NCBI RefSeq assembly: GCF_900103325.1
Contig: NZ_FMXM01000008.1
Coordinates: 1 to 64,000 of the forward strand
DNA: 64,000 nucleotides
Direction: 5' to 3'
Source: Mesorhizobium qingshengii
GTDB taxonomy: Bacteria; Pseudomonadota; Alphaproteobacteria; Rhizobiales; Rhizobiaceae
The notes under the pieces are model-generated. The model made no database searches. It saw nothing but the letters and a program-made list of their open reading frames with translations, and had not been told where the DNA came from. Position 1 is the first letter of the stretch. Each line of letters opens with the position of its first letter. The position numbers were made by a program, and so were the translations under genes. This document shows positions 17,380 to 27,082 of the stretch, piece after piece.

Positions 17380-18837
17380 TCATCCCCGCCACACCCCTTC
17401 TTTCCTGAGATCATCCATCGTGCGCGAAATGCCTTCGCGCAAAATGCCGACCATATCGTCGATCTGCTCTCGCGAAATGATCAGCGGCGGCGACATCACG
17501 CACATGTTGATCAGCGGCCGGACCAGGAGGCCAAGCTCATGGCAATGCGCGTCGATGCGCTTGCCGACATCCTTGTCGAGCTGCAGCGGATCCTTGCTTT
17601 CGCGGTCCGCAACGCATTCGACGCAGCCCATCAGCCCCATGCCCCGCACTTCGCCGACCAGCGGCAGCTCTTCCAAGGTCTTCAGTTGCGCCTGGAAATA
17701 GGGCGCGACCTCTTGCGTGTGGGCAAGCACATCCTCCTCCAGCAGATCGAGGTTTTTCAGCGCCACGGCGCAGCCGATGGGATGGCTGGTGTAGGTCAGG
17801 CCATGGCCGAACATCGCGTCCGGATGGTTCGAGCGCCGCAGTTCCTTCAGTAGACGCTCCGAGATGATGACGCCGCCAAGCGGGAAGTAACCCGAGGTGA
17901 CGCCCTTGGCGAAGGTGATCATGTCCGGATCGATGCCGAACGCGTCGCCCGAGGCGAAGACATGGCCTAGCCGGCCGAAAGCCGTCACCACCTCGTCGGA
18001 GACATAGAGGATGTCGTTGTCGCGACAGATCTCGCGGATGCGCTTGAGATAGCCGTCGGGCGGCACGACGACGCCACCGGATGCCTGCACCGGCTCGCCA
18101 ACGAAAGCGCCGATCCTGTCAGCGCCGACGCGGGCAACCGTATCGCGGAACTGATCGACGAGGAAATCGGTGAAGGCGGCAAGGCTCATGCCTTGTGGAC
18201 GGCGGAACGGATCCGGCGAAGACAGCTTGATCACCAACTCGTCGGCGCCGTCCATCCAGTCGCGGTCGCGCGGGCGGCCGTTGAGCGAGGCCGACAGATA
18301 GGTCGAGCCGTGATAGGCGCCGCCCCGGCTCAGGATCAGCTTCTTTTCCGGCCGGCCACGCACATTGTTGTAGAACTGCATGAAGCGCAGCGCCGTCTCG
18401 ACGGCCGAAGAGCCGCCGGTGGTGTAGAAGACGTGGCTGAGATCGCCCGGCGCATGGCCGGCTATGCGCATGGCAAGTTCGGCCGACGGCGCGTTCATCG
18501 TGTACCAGGGCGTGTTGTAGGACAGCGCCATCGCCTGGTCGTACATCACCTTGGCAAGTTCCTCGCGGCGGTGGCCGACATTGACGCACCACATGCCGGC
18601 AGGCCCGTCGATCAACCGTTTGCCGGTGCTGTCGGTGATGTAGATGCCGTCGCCTTCGCCGATCAGCGCGCGCGCCTCGGCACCGACCGAGCCGGCGAAC
18701 GGCCAGGGCTGGATGAGATGGCGCTTGGCCAGTTCGACCGCATCGTCATCCGCGGCCCGGGCCATTTCCGTCGCCTTCATATCCCTGGCAGCCGCCATCA
18801 TTGCCTCGCACCATTTCGTCGAATTTTTCTCGGACAT
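17380..18837 (-). CDS. Class III (omega) aminotransferase, PLP-dependent
   Basis: 485 residues, typical of the beta-alanine/pyruvate and polyamine aminotransferase group. Markers are VFYTTGGSSAVETALRF, AYHGSTYLS, YVSDEVVTAFGRLG and the Schiff-base lysine in FAKGVTSGYFPLGG (Lys near residue 311). Start ATG 18837; the frame is open upstream but crosses the promoter. It is divergent from the ABC permease genes, sharing operator 2. Role inferred: transfers a terminal amino group of the imported compound or its breakdown product to pyruvate. Confidence 0.95.
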   Translation of the reverse strand: MSEKNSTKWCEAMMAAARDMKATEMARAADDDAVELAKRHLIQPWPFAGSVGAEARALIGEGDGIYITDSTGKRLIDGPAGMWCVNVGHRREELAKVMYDQAMALSYNTPWYTMNAPSAELAMRIAGHAPGDLSHVFYTTGGSSAVETALRFMQFYNNVRGRPEKKLILSRGGAYHGSTYLSASLNGRPRDRDWMDGADELVIKLSSPDPFRRPQGMSLAAFTDFLVDQFRDTVARVGADRIGAFVGEPVQASGGVVVPPDGYLKRIREICRDNDILYVSDEVVTAFGRLGHVFASGDAFGIDPDMITFAKGVTSGYFPLGGVIISERLLKELRRSNHPDAMFGHGLTYTSHPIGCAVALKNLDLLEEDVLAHTQEVAPYFQAQLKTLEELPLVGEVRGMGLMGCVECVADRESKDPLQLDKDVGKRIDAHCHELGLLVRPLINMCVMSPPLIISREQIDDMVGILREGISRTMDDLRKEGVWRG

Positions 18838-18883
18838 GAAATTCGGCGCTAACGCCGGAAATGCCGGCTTACTCCATCGAATT

Positions 18884-18899
18884 TTGAATGTCCGTTCAA
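18884..18899. promoter_or_regulatory. Operator 2 of the TTGAAY-N4-RTTCAA family (aminotransferase / ABC permeases)
   Basis: TTGAATGTCCGTTCAA, a 16-base palindrome, 47 bases before the aminotransferase start and 157 bases before the first permease gene on the other strand. It can serve both divergent units. Confidence 0.7.
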
Positions 18900-19055
18900 T
18901 CAATATCGCAGAATTGGCGCTTGATTTCAATCCGCGTATGCGCGCATGATGAAAGAAAGCCGGCAAGGGGAACAGAGAGCCGGCGCCAGCACAATGGGAT
19001 GCCGCATGGCGGAACGGTCCAGGCCAGCAACCGAGGTCACACCCGGAGCCCTGCA

Positions 19056-19973
19056 ATGACGGCGACTGCGGAAGGGTCGCCCCCGTTGCGCATGACGCGG
19101 GCCAGACGAAATGCCCTTCTGCAGTCCGAACCCGTGCAGGGTCTTGCCCTGATCAGCCCGACCCTTGTCTACGCGCTCATCCTTCTGGTCCTGCCGATCC
19201 TGGTGGTCATCGCCCATTCCTTCTGGACGCAGCACTACCTGACCATCGACCGCAGCTTCACACTGGAGAACTACCGCATTGCGCTGACCGAGCCGATCTA
19301 CCGGGATTTGTTGTGGCGCTCGCTCTACATCTCGCTGACGGTCAGTTTGCTCACCGTCCTGCTGGCCTATCCGATCGCCTATTTCATTTCCTTCCATGGC
19401 GGCCGTCACAAGAGCCTGTGGCTGTTCCTCATCACCATCCCGTTCTGGACCAGCTATCTCTTGCGCGTGATGTCGTGGAAGGTCATCCTCGGTTACAACG
19501 GTGTGCTCAATTCCGGCCTGATGGGCCTTGGCATCATCGACGAACCGTCGACGGCGCTGCTTTACAATTCCAGCGCCGTCATCATCACGCTGACCCATGC
19601 CTGGGCGGCCTTCGCCATCCTGCCGATCTTCGTTTCGCTGGAAAAGGTCGACCGCACGCTGGTCGAGGCGGCCAAGGACCTTGGCGACGGCCCCTTGCGT
19701 TCGTTCCTGCGCGTGACATTGCCGTTGTCGGCGCCGGGCGTCATCTCGGCGGCACTGATCGTCATGATTCCCACCGTCGGCGATTATGTCACGCCGAAGC
19801 TCGTCGGCGGCAAGGACGGCGTCATGATCGCCAACGCCATCCAGGCGCAGTTCGGCAAGGCATCCAACTGGCCGCTGGGCGCTGCCCTTTCCGTCACCAC
19901 CATGGTGATCGTGACGCTGATGGCGGGCGCCACGGTGCTGATCATCCGCGCCCTGCAGAGGCTGGCGCGATGA
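19056..19973 (+). CDS. ABC transporter permease (PotB-like)
   Basis: 305 residues with about six membrane helices. The ATPase-coupling EAA loop is LVEAAKDLGDGPLRSFLRVTLPLSAPG. It belongs to the spermidine/putrescine-type (PotB) group. The start at ATG 19056 has GGAG upstream and gives a cytoplasmic N-terminus of about 30 residues. It overlaps the next permease gene by 4 bases. It forms the channel with that protein. Confidence 0.94.
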   Translation: MTATAEGSPPLRMTRARRNALLQSEPVQGLALISPTLVYALILLVLPILVVIAHSFWTQHYLTIDRSFTLENYRIALTEPIYRDLLWRSLYISLTVSLLTVLLAYPIAYFISFHGGRHKSLWLFLITIPFWTSYLLRVMSWKVILGYNGVLNSGLMGLGIIDEPSTALLYNSSAVIITLTHAWAAFAILPIFVSLEKVDRTLVEAAKDLGDGPLRSFLRVTLPLSAPGVISAALIVMIPTVGDYVTPKLVGGKDGVMIANAIQAQFGKASNWPLGAALSVTTMVIVTLMAGATVLIIRALQRLAR

Positions 19974-20794
19974 CGGCGGCGCGGCGCTTCCTGGCCGGCG
20001 GCTGGCTGCCGGCCTACGCGTTCCTCTATGTGGTCTTCCTCTATCTGCCTGTGATCTTCCTGCCGATTTTCTCGATCAACACGGCGGCGACGCCGAAATT
20101 CCCGCTCACCGGCTTCACCTTGCATTGGTACGAGGACCTGCCGCGCACCCCGGCCCTGCTCGACGCCGCCTGGAACAGCCTGATCGTCGGCGTGTCCGCC
20201 GCGATCCTCTCCACCGTGCTCGGCATCCTCGCCGCCCGTTCGATCACCCGCTACCGCTACCCCGGCCGCCGCGCCATCAACGGCCTGATCATGGCGCCGC
20301 TGGTGCTGCCCGAGGTGATCGTCGCCATCTCGATGCTGCTGGTGATGCTGCAACTGGGCTTGAGCCTGTCGCTCTTCACTGTGGTGCTTGGCCACGTGCT
20401 GGTCTGCATCCCCTATTCGATGACCGTGCTGACGTCCGGCTTCGAAGGCTTCGACCGCAGCCTGGAAGAGGCCTCCGCCGATCTCGGCGAGAGTGCCTTC
20501 GGCACCTTCCGGCGGGTGACGCTGCCGATGGTGGCGCCGGCCATCATTTCCAGCCTTCTGGTCTGCTTCACCATTTCTCTCGACGAATTCATCATCGCCT
20601 TCTTCCTGACCGGGACCGATGCGACGCTGCCGATCTACATCTGGGGCCAGCTGCGCTTCGCGGCGAAACTGCCCGGCGTGCTGGCGCTGGGCACGCTGTT
20701 GCTGGTTGCCTCTTTCCTGCTGATGACAATCGCCGAAATCCTGCGTCGCCGTGCCGCCAGACGCACCCAGAACGAGGGAGGCCTCTATGCCTGA
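19970..20794 (+). CDS. ABC transporter permease (PotC-like)
   Basis: 274 residues, six membrane helices. The EAA loop is LEEASADLGESAFGTFRRVTLPMVAP, followed by ISLDEFIIAFFLTG, typical of PotC. ATG 19970 overlaps the stop of the preceding permease (ATGA). The 3' end overlaps the ATPase gene by 8 bases, so the three are translated as a coupled set. Confidence 0.94.
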   Translation: MTAARRFLAGGWLPAYAFLYVVFLYLPVIFLPIFSINTAATPKFPLTGFTLHWYEDLPRTPALLDAAWNSLIVGVSAAILSTVLGILAARSITRYRYPGRRAINGLIMAPLVLPEVIVAISMLLVMLQLGLSLSLFTVVLGHVLVCIPYSMTVLTSGFEGFDRSLEEASADLGESAFGTFRRVTLPMVAPAIISSLLVCFTISLDEFIIAFFLTGTDATLPIYIWGQLRFAAKLPGVLALGTLLLVASFLLMTIAEILRRRAARRTQNEGGLYA

Positions 20795-21905
20795 GCAGCC
20801 CCAGACCGAGCGGCCCCAATCCGATCGACCGATGATCGAGATCCGCAACGTCACCCGCAGCTATGGGGCGTTCAAGGCGCTCGACGACGCTTCTCTGACC
20901 ATCAAGGAGGGCGAATTCTTCTCCCTGCTCGGCCCGTCCGGCTGCGGCAAGACCACGCTGCTGCGGATGATCGCCGGCTTCGACAACCCGACCAGCGGTT
21001 CGATCTCGGTCGGCGGGCAACCAATGGAAGGCATCCCGGCCAATCGCCGACCGACCAACATGGTGTTCCAGAGCTATGCGATCTTCCCGCATCTCAATGT
21101 CGAGCAGAACGTCGCCTATGGGTTGAAACGGTTGAAGCTGCAGGGCGGCGAAGAGAAGCGCCGTGTCGAGGAGGCGCTGGCGCAGGTCTCGCTGACCGGG
21201 CTCGGCAAGCGCCTTGCCACCGAGCTTTCCGGCGGCCAGCGGCAGCGCGTCGCGCTCGCCCGCGCGCTGGTGATGCGTCCCAAGGTGCTCTTGCTCGACG
21301 AACCGCTGTCGGCGCTCGACAAGAAGCTGCGCGAGCAGATGCAGGTTGAACTGCGCCGCCTGCAGCAGGCGGTTGGCATCACCTTCGTCCTTGTCACCCA
21401 CGACCAGTATGAGGCGCTGGCCATGTCCGACCGCATCGCCGTGATGTTCGGCGGCAGGATCGCGCAAGTCGCCTCGCCCAAGGAAATCTACCAGCGGCCG
21501 GTCAACCGCCAGGTCGCCGACTTCCTTGGCGGCATGAATTTCGTCAAGGCTGAGATCGTCGAGGAGAACGGCGCCTCATTGGTCGTCGACACGCTGGGCT
21601 TCGGCCGCGTCAAGACCGACAAGCCGAAAACCTTTGTGCGCAACGGCGCCGCCGCCACACTCGGCATCAGGCCTGAACGCCTGCGCGTGCTATGGGACAA
21701 TGCGACAGCCAAGTTCGAGGTCGCCGGCAAGGTGGTCGAACGCCACTATTTCGGCGAGATCACCCATCTGATCGTCGAGATACCGGGACTGGAAAAGCCG
21801 CTATCGGTGACCGAGACGAACGACTTCGGCGCCGACGACATCCCGGTCGGCACCTCGATCCGCCTCGCCTATGATCCAGAAGCACTGGTGGCGATGGCGG
21901 ACTGA
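20787..21905 (+). CDS. ABC transporter ATP-binding protein (PotA-like)
   Basis: 372 residues. Walker A GPSGCGKTT, signature LSGGQRQRVALARAL, Walker B VLLLDEPLSALD and switch His in LVTHDQYEAL. The C-terminal TOBE domain (ATLGIRPERLRV) is as in spermidine/putrescine importers. Start ATG 20787 with GAGGGAGG upstream. The last 37 bases overlap the amine oxidase gene on the other strand. Confidence 0.96.
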   Translation: MPEQPQTERPQSDRPMIEIRNVTRSYGAFKALDDASLTIKEGEFFSLLGPSGCGKTTLLRMIAGFDNPTSGSISVGGQPMEGIPANRRPTNMVFQSYAIFPHLNVEQNVAYGLKRLKLQGGEEKRRVEEALAQVSLTGLGKRLATELSGGQRQRVALARALVMRPKVLLLDEPLSALDKKLREQMQVELRRLQQAVGITFVLVTHDQYEALAMSDRIAVMFGGRIAQVASPKEIYQRPVNRQVADFLGGMNFVKAEIVEENGASLVVDTLGFGRVKTDKPKTFVRNGAAATLGIRPERLRVLWDNATAKFEVAGKVVERHYFGEITHLIVEIPGLEKPLSVTETNDFGADDIPVGTSIRLAYDPEALVAMAD

Positions 21906-23179
21906 AGCTGCGCCATGACCTTGCGCGCAGCGATGCGCCCGGCAACGATCGCGCCTTCGACATAGCCCGGAAATGACGGCGACAGTTCTGAACTGGCGAA
22001 ATGGATTGGCGCAGCACCTGCCAGGAGCGTGCGCTCGGCGTCGGTCGCCGTCGCATCGACGATGAGATCACCATAGGCGCCGCCGCTCCAGCGGTCATTC
22101 GTCCAGTCGCGATAGCTGAGATCGATGATGTCGGCAGCTTCGGTACCAAGCGCCTCCACCAGCCTGGCGGTCACTTCGGTGCGCAGTGCCGCATCGCCAA
22201 GTTCGCGCCAGCGCAAGGCGAGCGGCCCGCCGATGAAGACCACCAGCGCCGAATGGCCATCGTCCTTGCCGACATCACAGGCAAAAAGCCCAGGCAGGTC
22301 GCGCCACATCACCATGCCGCTCAGGCCGTGGTCGCGCCAGAAGGCTGTGGGATAGCGCACAAGCACCTTGATCACGGCGCCGCTTTCCCAGACGCCGAGC
22401 GACCTTGCCAAGGCCGCCGGCAGCGGTGGCGAAAAATCCAGTTTCGCGGCCATCACCGGCGGCACGGCGATCAACACCGTCCGAGCTTCGATGGTGCCCG
22501 CCGTCGAGGCGAGCCGAACCCTTCCCGGTCCGTGTTCGATCACCGTGACCGCGGCGCTCAACCGCAGCCGATCGCCGAGATCGCGGGCCAGATCGTCGGC
22601 CAGAGAATGCATGGTTTCACGCACGAAATACTGTAGTTCCGACACCTCATTGGTGATGCGGCGATCATTGTCGATAAGATGCCAGAGCGGCATCTTTTCC
22701 AGTGCCTGGCACCACAGGCCTTCGATCATCGAGCGAAACGCCGCCTTGGCCGCTTCAGGGTCGCTCTGAAGATCGAGCCATGCGGCGACGGTCAGGCCGG
22801 CAATGGTCGGATCGTCCGGTGCGATCGCATTCATGCGGTCGCGGATCGCCATCGAGGCGAGATAGGTGCGCTCGGCCTCTCTCGCGGACAGGATTGGCTG
22901 CGAGACGAATTCGCCGTCGACAAAAGTCTCGACCAGCGTCTTGCCACGCGCCTGCAGCAGCGCCATCAGTTCCGGCATGTCCTCGCACAGAAACTGACCG
23001 CCGCTGTCGACGCGCTCGCCAAGGCCGTTTGATGTCGCCTCGACGCGACCGCCGACACGGTCGCGCGCTTCGAGCAGGACGAAATCGATGCCGGCTGCCT
23101 TCAACTCAAGCGCGGCCGACAGGCCGGTGAAGCCGGCGCCGACGATGACGACGTCGGTTCTTTCCGGTTCGCTCGTCAA
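21869..23179 (-). CDS. Flavin-dependent amine oxidase
   Basis: 436 residues. The FAD-binding Rossmann motif is VVIVGAGFTGLSAALEL with the following GGR (VGGRVEATSNG). The C-terminus has the FAD block FPGYVEGAIVAGRIAA. This is the monoamine/polyamine oxidase fold, which oxidises an amine to the imine with hydrogen peroxide release or electron transfer. The likely start is TTG 23179, coupled to the stop of the binding-protein gene (TTGA); no ATG gives a full Rossmann fold. It lies last in the minus-strand operon. Confidence 0.9.
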   Translation of the reverse strand: MTSEPERTDVVIVGAGFTGLSAALELKAAGIDFVLLEARDRVGGRVEATSNGLGERVDSGGQFLCEDMPELMALLQARGKTLVETFVDGEFVSQPILSAREAERTYLASMAIRDRMNAIAPDDPTIAGLTVAAWLDLQSDPEAAKAAFRSMIEGLWCQALEKMPLWHLIDNDRRITNEVSELQYFVRETMHSLADDLARDLGDRLRLSAAVTVIEHGPGRVRLASTAGTIEARTVLIAVPPVMAAKLDFSPPLPAALARSLGVWESGAVIKVLVRYPTAFWRDHGLSGMVMWRDLPGLFACDVGKDDGHSALVVFIGGPLALRWRELGDAALRTEVTARLVEALGTEAADIIDLSYRDWTNDRWSGGAYGDLIVDATATDAERTLLAGAAPIHFASSELSPSFPGYVEGAIVAGRIAARKVMAQLQSAIATSASGS

Positions 23180-24252
23180 TAGCCGGCCTTGATCTTCTCG
23201 AACTCGGCGACCATCCGCTGCTTGAGTTCCGGCGCCACCGGCTGCTGGAACAGCGTCTTGTCGAGGAACTTGTCGAGATTGTCGAAGCCGCGGTCGACCA
23301 GCACCTTGTGGTCGATTGCTGCCATGCCGGCGCCGTTGCCGTGGCCGTAGCCGAAGGTCTTGACCATGTAGTCCGACACGCCAGGTGCATTGACCGCGCT
23401 GAGGAAATCATAGGCTTCATCGAGCTTGCCCGGCGCATCCTTCATCAGCGCATAGCCGCACACCCAGGTCGAAATGCCTTCCTTGGTGTCGCGGTTCATG
23501 GCGATCGGCATGCCTTGCCCCTTCAGCGTGACGAAGGTCTCGTTCCAGCCCCAGACGAGATCGACCTCATTGCCGATGAACGCCTGGTTGAGGTCGGTGT
23601 CGTCGGTCCAGTAGAAGCGGATGTTCTTGTGCACATCGCGCAGGAAGGCCGACGCCTCCTGGAACTGCGCGTCGGTCATCTTGGTCCAGTCCTTCAGCCC
23701 GATGACCAGGCTTGCCAGTGCATAGGCGTCGTCGACATTGTCGCCGATGGTGACGCGGCCCTTGAATTTCGGATCGGCGAAGATCCTGAGCGATTGCGCC
23801 TGGTCAGCCGTGACCTTGTCGGTGCGGTAGAGCAGCGAGGTGTTGCCCCAGTCGAACGGCATGAACCAGGCCTTGCCGTCGGCGGTGGTGGCGAGATCCT
23901 TCATCGCCATGATGCCGGGATTGAGGTCCTTCCAACCTGATATCCTCGAGGTGTCGAGCGGCTGCAACATGCCGGCCTCGCGCCACTTGACCACGCTTTG
24001 CGAACAGGGGTGGGCGATATCGGCCTTGAAGCCCGCTCGCATCTTTTCGAAGGCTTCATCCTCATCGCCGAAGAAAGCGAAGGTCGGCTCGGCGCCGTAT
24101 TTGGCGGTGTAGGCGGGATGCAGCAGCGGATCCTCATAGCCCGACCAATCGAACACCACGAGATCACCACCGCCTTCCGCGAAGGCATAGACCGCGCCGG
24201 CGCCGATCATGCACACGGCTGCAAGGGCAAGGCGGCGTAGCACTGACTTCAT
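23176..24252 (-). CDS. ABC transporter periplasmic binding protein, PotD/PotF-like (copy 1)
   Basis: 358 residues with a signal peptide (LALAAVCMIGAGAVYAFAE). The body (DLVVFDWSGYEDPLLHP; EPTFAFFGDEDEAFEKMR; GHGNGAGMAAID) is that of spermidine/putrescine-type solute-binding proteins. It is closely similar along its length to the neighbour at 24367; both share ISGWKDLNPGIMAMKDLATT. Start ATG 24252. It captures the substrate for the permeases at 19056 and 19970, although encoded on the other strand 2.3 kb away. Confidence 0.93.
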   Translation of the reverse strand: MKSVLRRLALAAVCMIGAGAVYAFAEGGGDLVVFDWSGYEDPLLHPAYTAKYGAEPTFAFFGDEDEAFEKMRAGFKADIAHPCSQSVVKWREAGMLQPLDTSRISGWKDLNPGIMAMKDLATTADGKAWFMPFDWGNTSLLYRTDKVTADQAQSLRIFADPKFKGRVTIGDNVDDAYALASLVIGLKDWTKMTDAQFQEASAFLRDVHKNIRFYWTDDTDLNQAFIGNEVDLVWGWNETFVTLKGQGMPIAMNRDTKEGISTWVCGYALMKDAPGKLDEAYDFLSAVNAPGVSDYMVKTFGYGHGNGAGMAAIDHKVLVDRGFDNLDKFLDKTLFQQPVAPELKQRMVAEFEKIKAGY

Positions 24253-24317
24253 GGCGCGAAATTCCCCCACCGCGAAAAAGCTGCTGCGAGGTTAGGAGAA
24301 TTCCGCTCACTTGGCGA

Positions 24318-24352
24318 GCCCGTCCGCTCGCCTTGTCGGCGAACGAACGGGC
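24318..24352 (-). terminator. Stem-loop between the two binding-protein genes
   Basis: GCCCGT ... ACGGGC with inner arms CGCTCGCC / GGCGAACG (one mismatch) around TTGT. No T-run follows. Such hairpins after a binding-protein gene commonly stabilise its mRNA and lower downstream expression; that role is inference here. Confidence 0.5.
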
Positions 24353-24366
24353 CGTCGAAACACGCC

Positions 24367-25449
24367 TCAATATCCGGCTTTGATCTTCTCGAATTCGGCG
24401 ATCATCTTGAGCTTGAGATCGGAAGGCACCGGCGACTGGAACAGCGTCTTGTCGATGAATTTCTGCACGTCGTCATAGCCCTTTTCCTTCAGGACCGCCT
24501 GGTCGACGCCGGCCATGCCCTTGGCATTGGCCTGGCCATAGCCCCAGTCCTTGACCAGCACCTTGGCGGTATCCGGATCGTTGACGGCGTTCAGATAATC
24601 ATAGGCCTTGTCGATGTTGCCGGGCGCGTCCTTGAACAGCACATAGCCGCAGACCCAGGTCGAGATGCCTTCGTTGGTATCCTTCATGGCCTTGATCGGC
24701 ACGCCAGCAGCCACCGACTGCACCGTCGCATCATTCCATGCCCAGGCGAGATCGACCTCGCCGCCGCTCAGCAGTTGCACGACGTCGGTGGTATCGGTCC
24801 AGTAGGAGCGCACGTTCTTGTGCACCTGGCGCAGGAAATCGGACGCCTGCTTGAACTGGTCGTCGGTCATCTTGGTCCAGTCCTTGAGGCCGATGGCAAG
24901 GCTCGCCAGCGCATAGGCGTCGTCGACATTGTCGCCGATCGACACCCTGCCCTTGAACTTCGGATCGGCGAACGCCTTCAGCGACTGCACATCCTTGGCG
25001 TCGATCTTGGAAGAGTTGTAGGTGAGCTGCGTGTTGCCCCAGTCCCAGGGCATGAACCACGCCTTGCCGTCCGACGTGGTGGCAAGATCCTTCATCGCCA
25101 TGATGCCGGGATTGAGGTCTTTCCAGCCTGATATCTTCGAGGTGTCGAGCGGCTGCAGCAGGCCTGCCTCGCGCCATTTCACCACGCTCTGCGAACAGGG
25201 ATGGCCAAGATCGGCCTTGAAGCCGGAGCGAACCTTTTCGAACGCCTCGTCCTCGTCACCGAAGAAGGCGAAGGTCGGCGAATCGCCGTTCTTCTCGACA
25301 TATTTCGGATGGAAGCTGGGATCTTCATAACCGGACCAGTCGAACACGATCAGGTCCTTGTCGGCGGCGATCGCCAGTGCGGCGGCCGAGGCCGCCAACG
25401 TTCCCGCCAAAGCCAGTGTCAGCGTCAGGCGTCGAGTCAATGTCTTCAT
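24367..25449 (-). CDS. ABC transporter periplasmic binding protein, PotD/PotF-like (copy 2)
   Basis: 360 residues with a clear signal peptide (LTLTLALAGTLAASAAALAIA). The mature start DKDLIVFDWSGYEDPSFHP parallels copy 1. Conserved blocks include WVCGYVLFKDAPGNIDKAYD and the shared C-terminus AEFEKIKAGY. Differences from copy 1 in the middle region (TTDVVQLLSGGEVDLAWAWND) suggest a different ligand preference. Start ATG 25449. It is upstream of copy 1 in the same operon. Confidence 0.93.
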   Translation of the reverse strand: MKTLTRRLTLTLALAGTLAASAAALAIAADKDLIVFDWSGYEDPSFHPKYVEKNGDSPTFAFFGDEDEAFEKVRSGFKADLGHPCSQSVVKWREAGLLQPLDTSKISGWKDLNPGIMAMKDLATTSDGKAWFMPWDWGNTQLTYNSSKIDAKDVQSLKAFADPKFKGRVSIGDNVDDAYALASLAIGLKDWTKMTDDQFKQASDFLRQVHKNVRSYWTDTTDVVQLLSGGEVDLAWAWNDATVQSVAAGVPIKAMKDTNEGISTWVCGYVLFKDAPGNIDKAYDYLNAVNDPDTAKVLVKDWGYGQANAKGMAGVDQAVLKEKGYDDVQKFIDKTLFQSPVPSDLKLKMIAEFEKIKAGY

Positions 25450-25481
25450 TGCTGTTCCATCCTCTGTCTTGTTCTGATTTC

Positions 25482-26195
25482 TTATGGCTCCGTCGCGCCG
25501 GCGGTCTTCAACGGATAGTGTCTCGGGAACGCCGCCGACAGGAATTCGTTCGCCGCCTGCAAGGCGGTCTCGCGGGTGGTGTCTTCGGTCCCCATCATCA
25601 ACCGCAGCCACAAACCCTCCAGCATGGCGCTCAGCGCCAGCGCCATGACCTGCGGCTCATAGGCGTAGCCGCCGCTCTGCTTGAGCGTCGCGCAAAGGTC
25701 GATGAAGATGGTCTGATAGACGGCATCGCGGGCACTGCTCAGCGCCTGGTAGGTCGGCCGCGACTTGGCCTCGCCCCAGAAGGCGCACCAGGCGGCCAGC
25801 TTGCGCTTGTTGCAGATCGACCGGTCGAAATCGGCCGCGACGAGAGCCTGAAGCTGATGGGCGGGATCATCGCCTGCTTTTTGCAGGGCATTGCGCCAAT
25901 GCGCCGAGTACTCGTCATACATATGCTGCAAGGTCGCGATGAGCAGCTTTTCCTTGCTCTCGAAATGAAAGTTGACGATACCGCGCGACAGACCGGCGCC
26001 GTCGGCCACATCGGCCATCGTCGTCTCCGAATAGCCACGCTTGGCCAGCGAATCGATCGTCGCCTCGATGAGCTGAAGCTGCCTGACCTCCTTCGAGGCC
26101 TTACGGCCACGCTTTTCGGATTCGTTTTTCCGCTCCGGTTCGAGGCGGGCTTCCCTGGCCTCTGCTGTCTTCATGGGTCTGATGGTCTCCAGCAT
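25482..26195 (-). CDS. TetR-family regulator, BetI-like, probable repressor of the cluster
   Basis: 237 residues (ATG 26195; ATG 26174 also possible). The HTH is IEATIDSLAKRGYSETTMAD with LSRGIVNFHFESKEKL. The C-terminal domain contains LAAWCAFWGEAKSRPTY, which resembles the BetI (choline-responsive) subgroup. It sits between the methyltransferase (6 bases) and binding-protein genes (32 bases) in one operon. The three identical-type palindromes in the cluster are its probable targets, including the one ahead of its own operon. The ligand is unknown but BetI relationship suggests a cationic amine. Confidence 0.9.
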   Translation of the reverse strand: MLETIRPMKTAEAREARLEPERKNESEKRGRKASKEVRQLQLIEATIDSLAKRGYSETTMADVADGAGLSRGIVNFHFESKEKLLIATLQHMYDEYSAHWRNALQKAGDDPAHQLQALVAADFDRSICNKRKLAAWCAFWGEAKSRPTYQALSSARDAVYQTIFIDLCATLKQSGGYAYEPQVMALALSAMLEGLWLRLMMGTEDTTRETALQAANEFLSAAFPRHYPLKTAGATEP

Positions 26196-26201
26196 CGCCA
26201 G

Positions 26202-26996
26202 CTATCCAACCGGCTTTCGACCGCGAAGATGAGTGGGGCGGTGCTCGCCACTGTCAAGCACCTTCTGCATGGCTTCCCAGGTTCGTATGTTCTTGTCGAC
26301 ATAGGCCGCGCCAACCGCGGCCGCGACCGTTGGGTAGAGCGGTCCCTTCAGCCTTTCCAGCTCGCCACGCGCGACGTCGCGATACCACGGATTGCGATCC
26401 CTGACCGTGACATCGGCGAAGCCGGCCCGGCGCATCGCCTGCGCGTAGCGTGCCGGTGACGCCATGGCGAAGGACAGGCCTTCGGCGGCGACATAGGCCT
26501 TCATGTCAGGCGATGGTTCGCCGTCATGCGAGATCATCCAGTTGGAGGCGGCGAAAACGCCGCCCGGCTTCAGCATCCGGAAGATCTCGGCGAACAGCGC
26601 GTCCTTGTCCGGCACGTGCAGCAGCGCATCCTTGGAGAAGACGGCATCGAAGGCGTGGTCGGCGAAAGGCAGGGGCCCGGGCGCCGCCTGGATGAAACTG
26701 GTGCGATCCGCGAGCCCGCGCGCGGCGGCGCGCTGCCTGGCTGTCTCGATCACAGGCAGTTCGACATCGAAGCCAGTGACGTGGGCAGCGCCATGGCGTT
26801 CGACCAGATGCAGGGTGATGCCGCCGGAGCCACAGCCGATGTCGAGGATCGTCTTGCCCTCGAGCGAAAGCCCTTCGAGCACCCGGTCGACCTCGTCCGG
26901 CCCGCCCGGCGACAGATAACCATCACCCCACAGCGCTTCGAGGAAGCGGATGGCGGTGTCGTCATACTCCGGTTCGGCATCTGCCGTTTCGATCAT
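26202..26996 (-). CDS. SAM-dependent methyltransferase (sarcosine/dimethylglycine or phosphoethanolamine type)
   Basis: 264 residues, class I fold. Motif I is [17 protein letters not shown], motif II is [17 protein letters not shown], and the post-II segment [14 protein letters not shown] is present. The start is ATG 26996 with GAGGGCCG upstream; extension into the promoter is unlikely. The combination with amine genes points to N-methyl transfer. Whether it adds a methyl group to the amine or only resembles such enzymes is unknown. First gene of the minus-strand operon. Confidence 0.88.
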   Translation of the reverse strand: MIETADAEPEYDDTAIRFLEALWGDGYLSPGGPDEVDRVLEGLSLEGKTILDIGCGSGGITLHLVERHGAAHVTGFDVELPVIETARQRAAARGLADRTSFIQAAPGPLPFADHAFDAVFSKDALLHVPDKDALFAEIFRMLKPGGVFAASNWMISHDGEPSPDMKAYVAAEGLSFAMASPARYAQAMRRAGFADVTVRDRNPWYRDVARGELERLKGPLYPTVAAAVGAAYVDKNIRTWEAMQKVLDSGEHRPTHLRGRKPVG

Positions 26997-27082
26997 CGGC
27001 CCTCGGTCCCCAATCGCCGAATTGCGCACTGTCGAATGCCGGCAAAGCGTAGCGCATACCCGGGAAAACGCAATATCATTTG

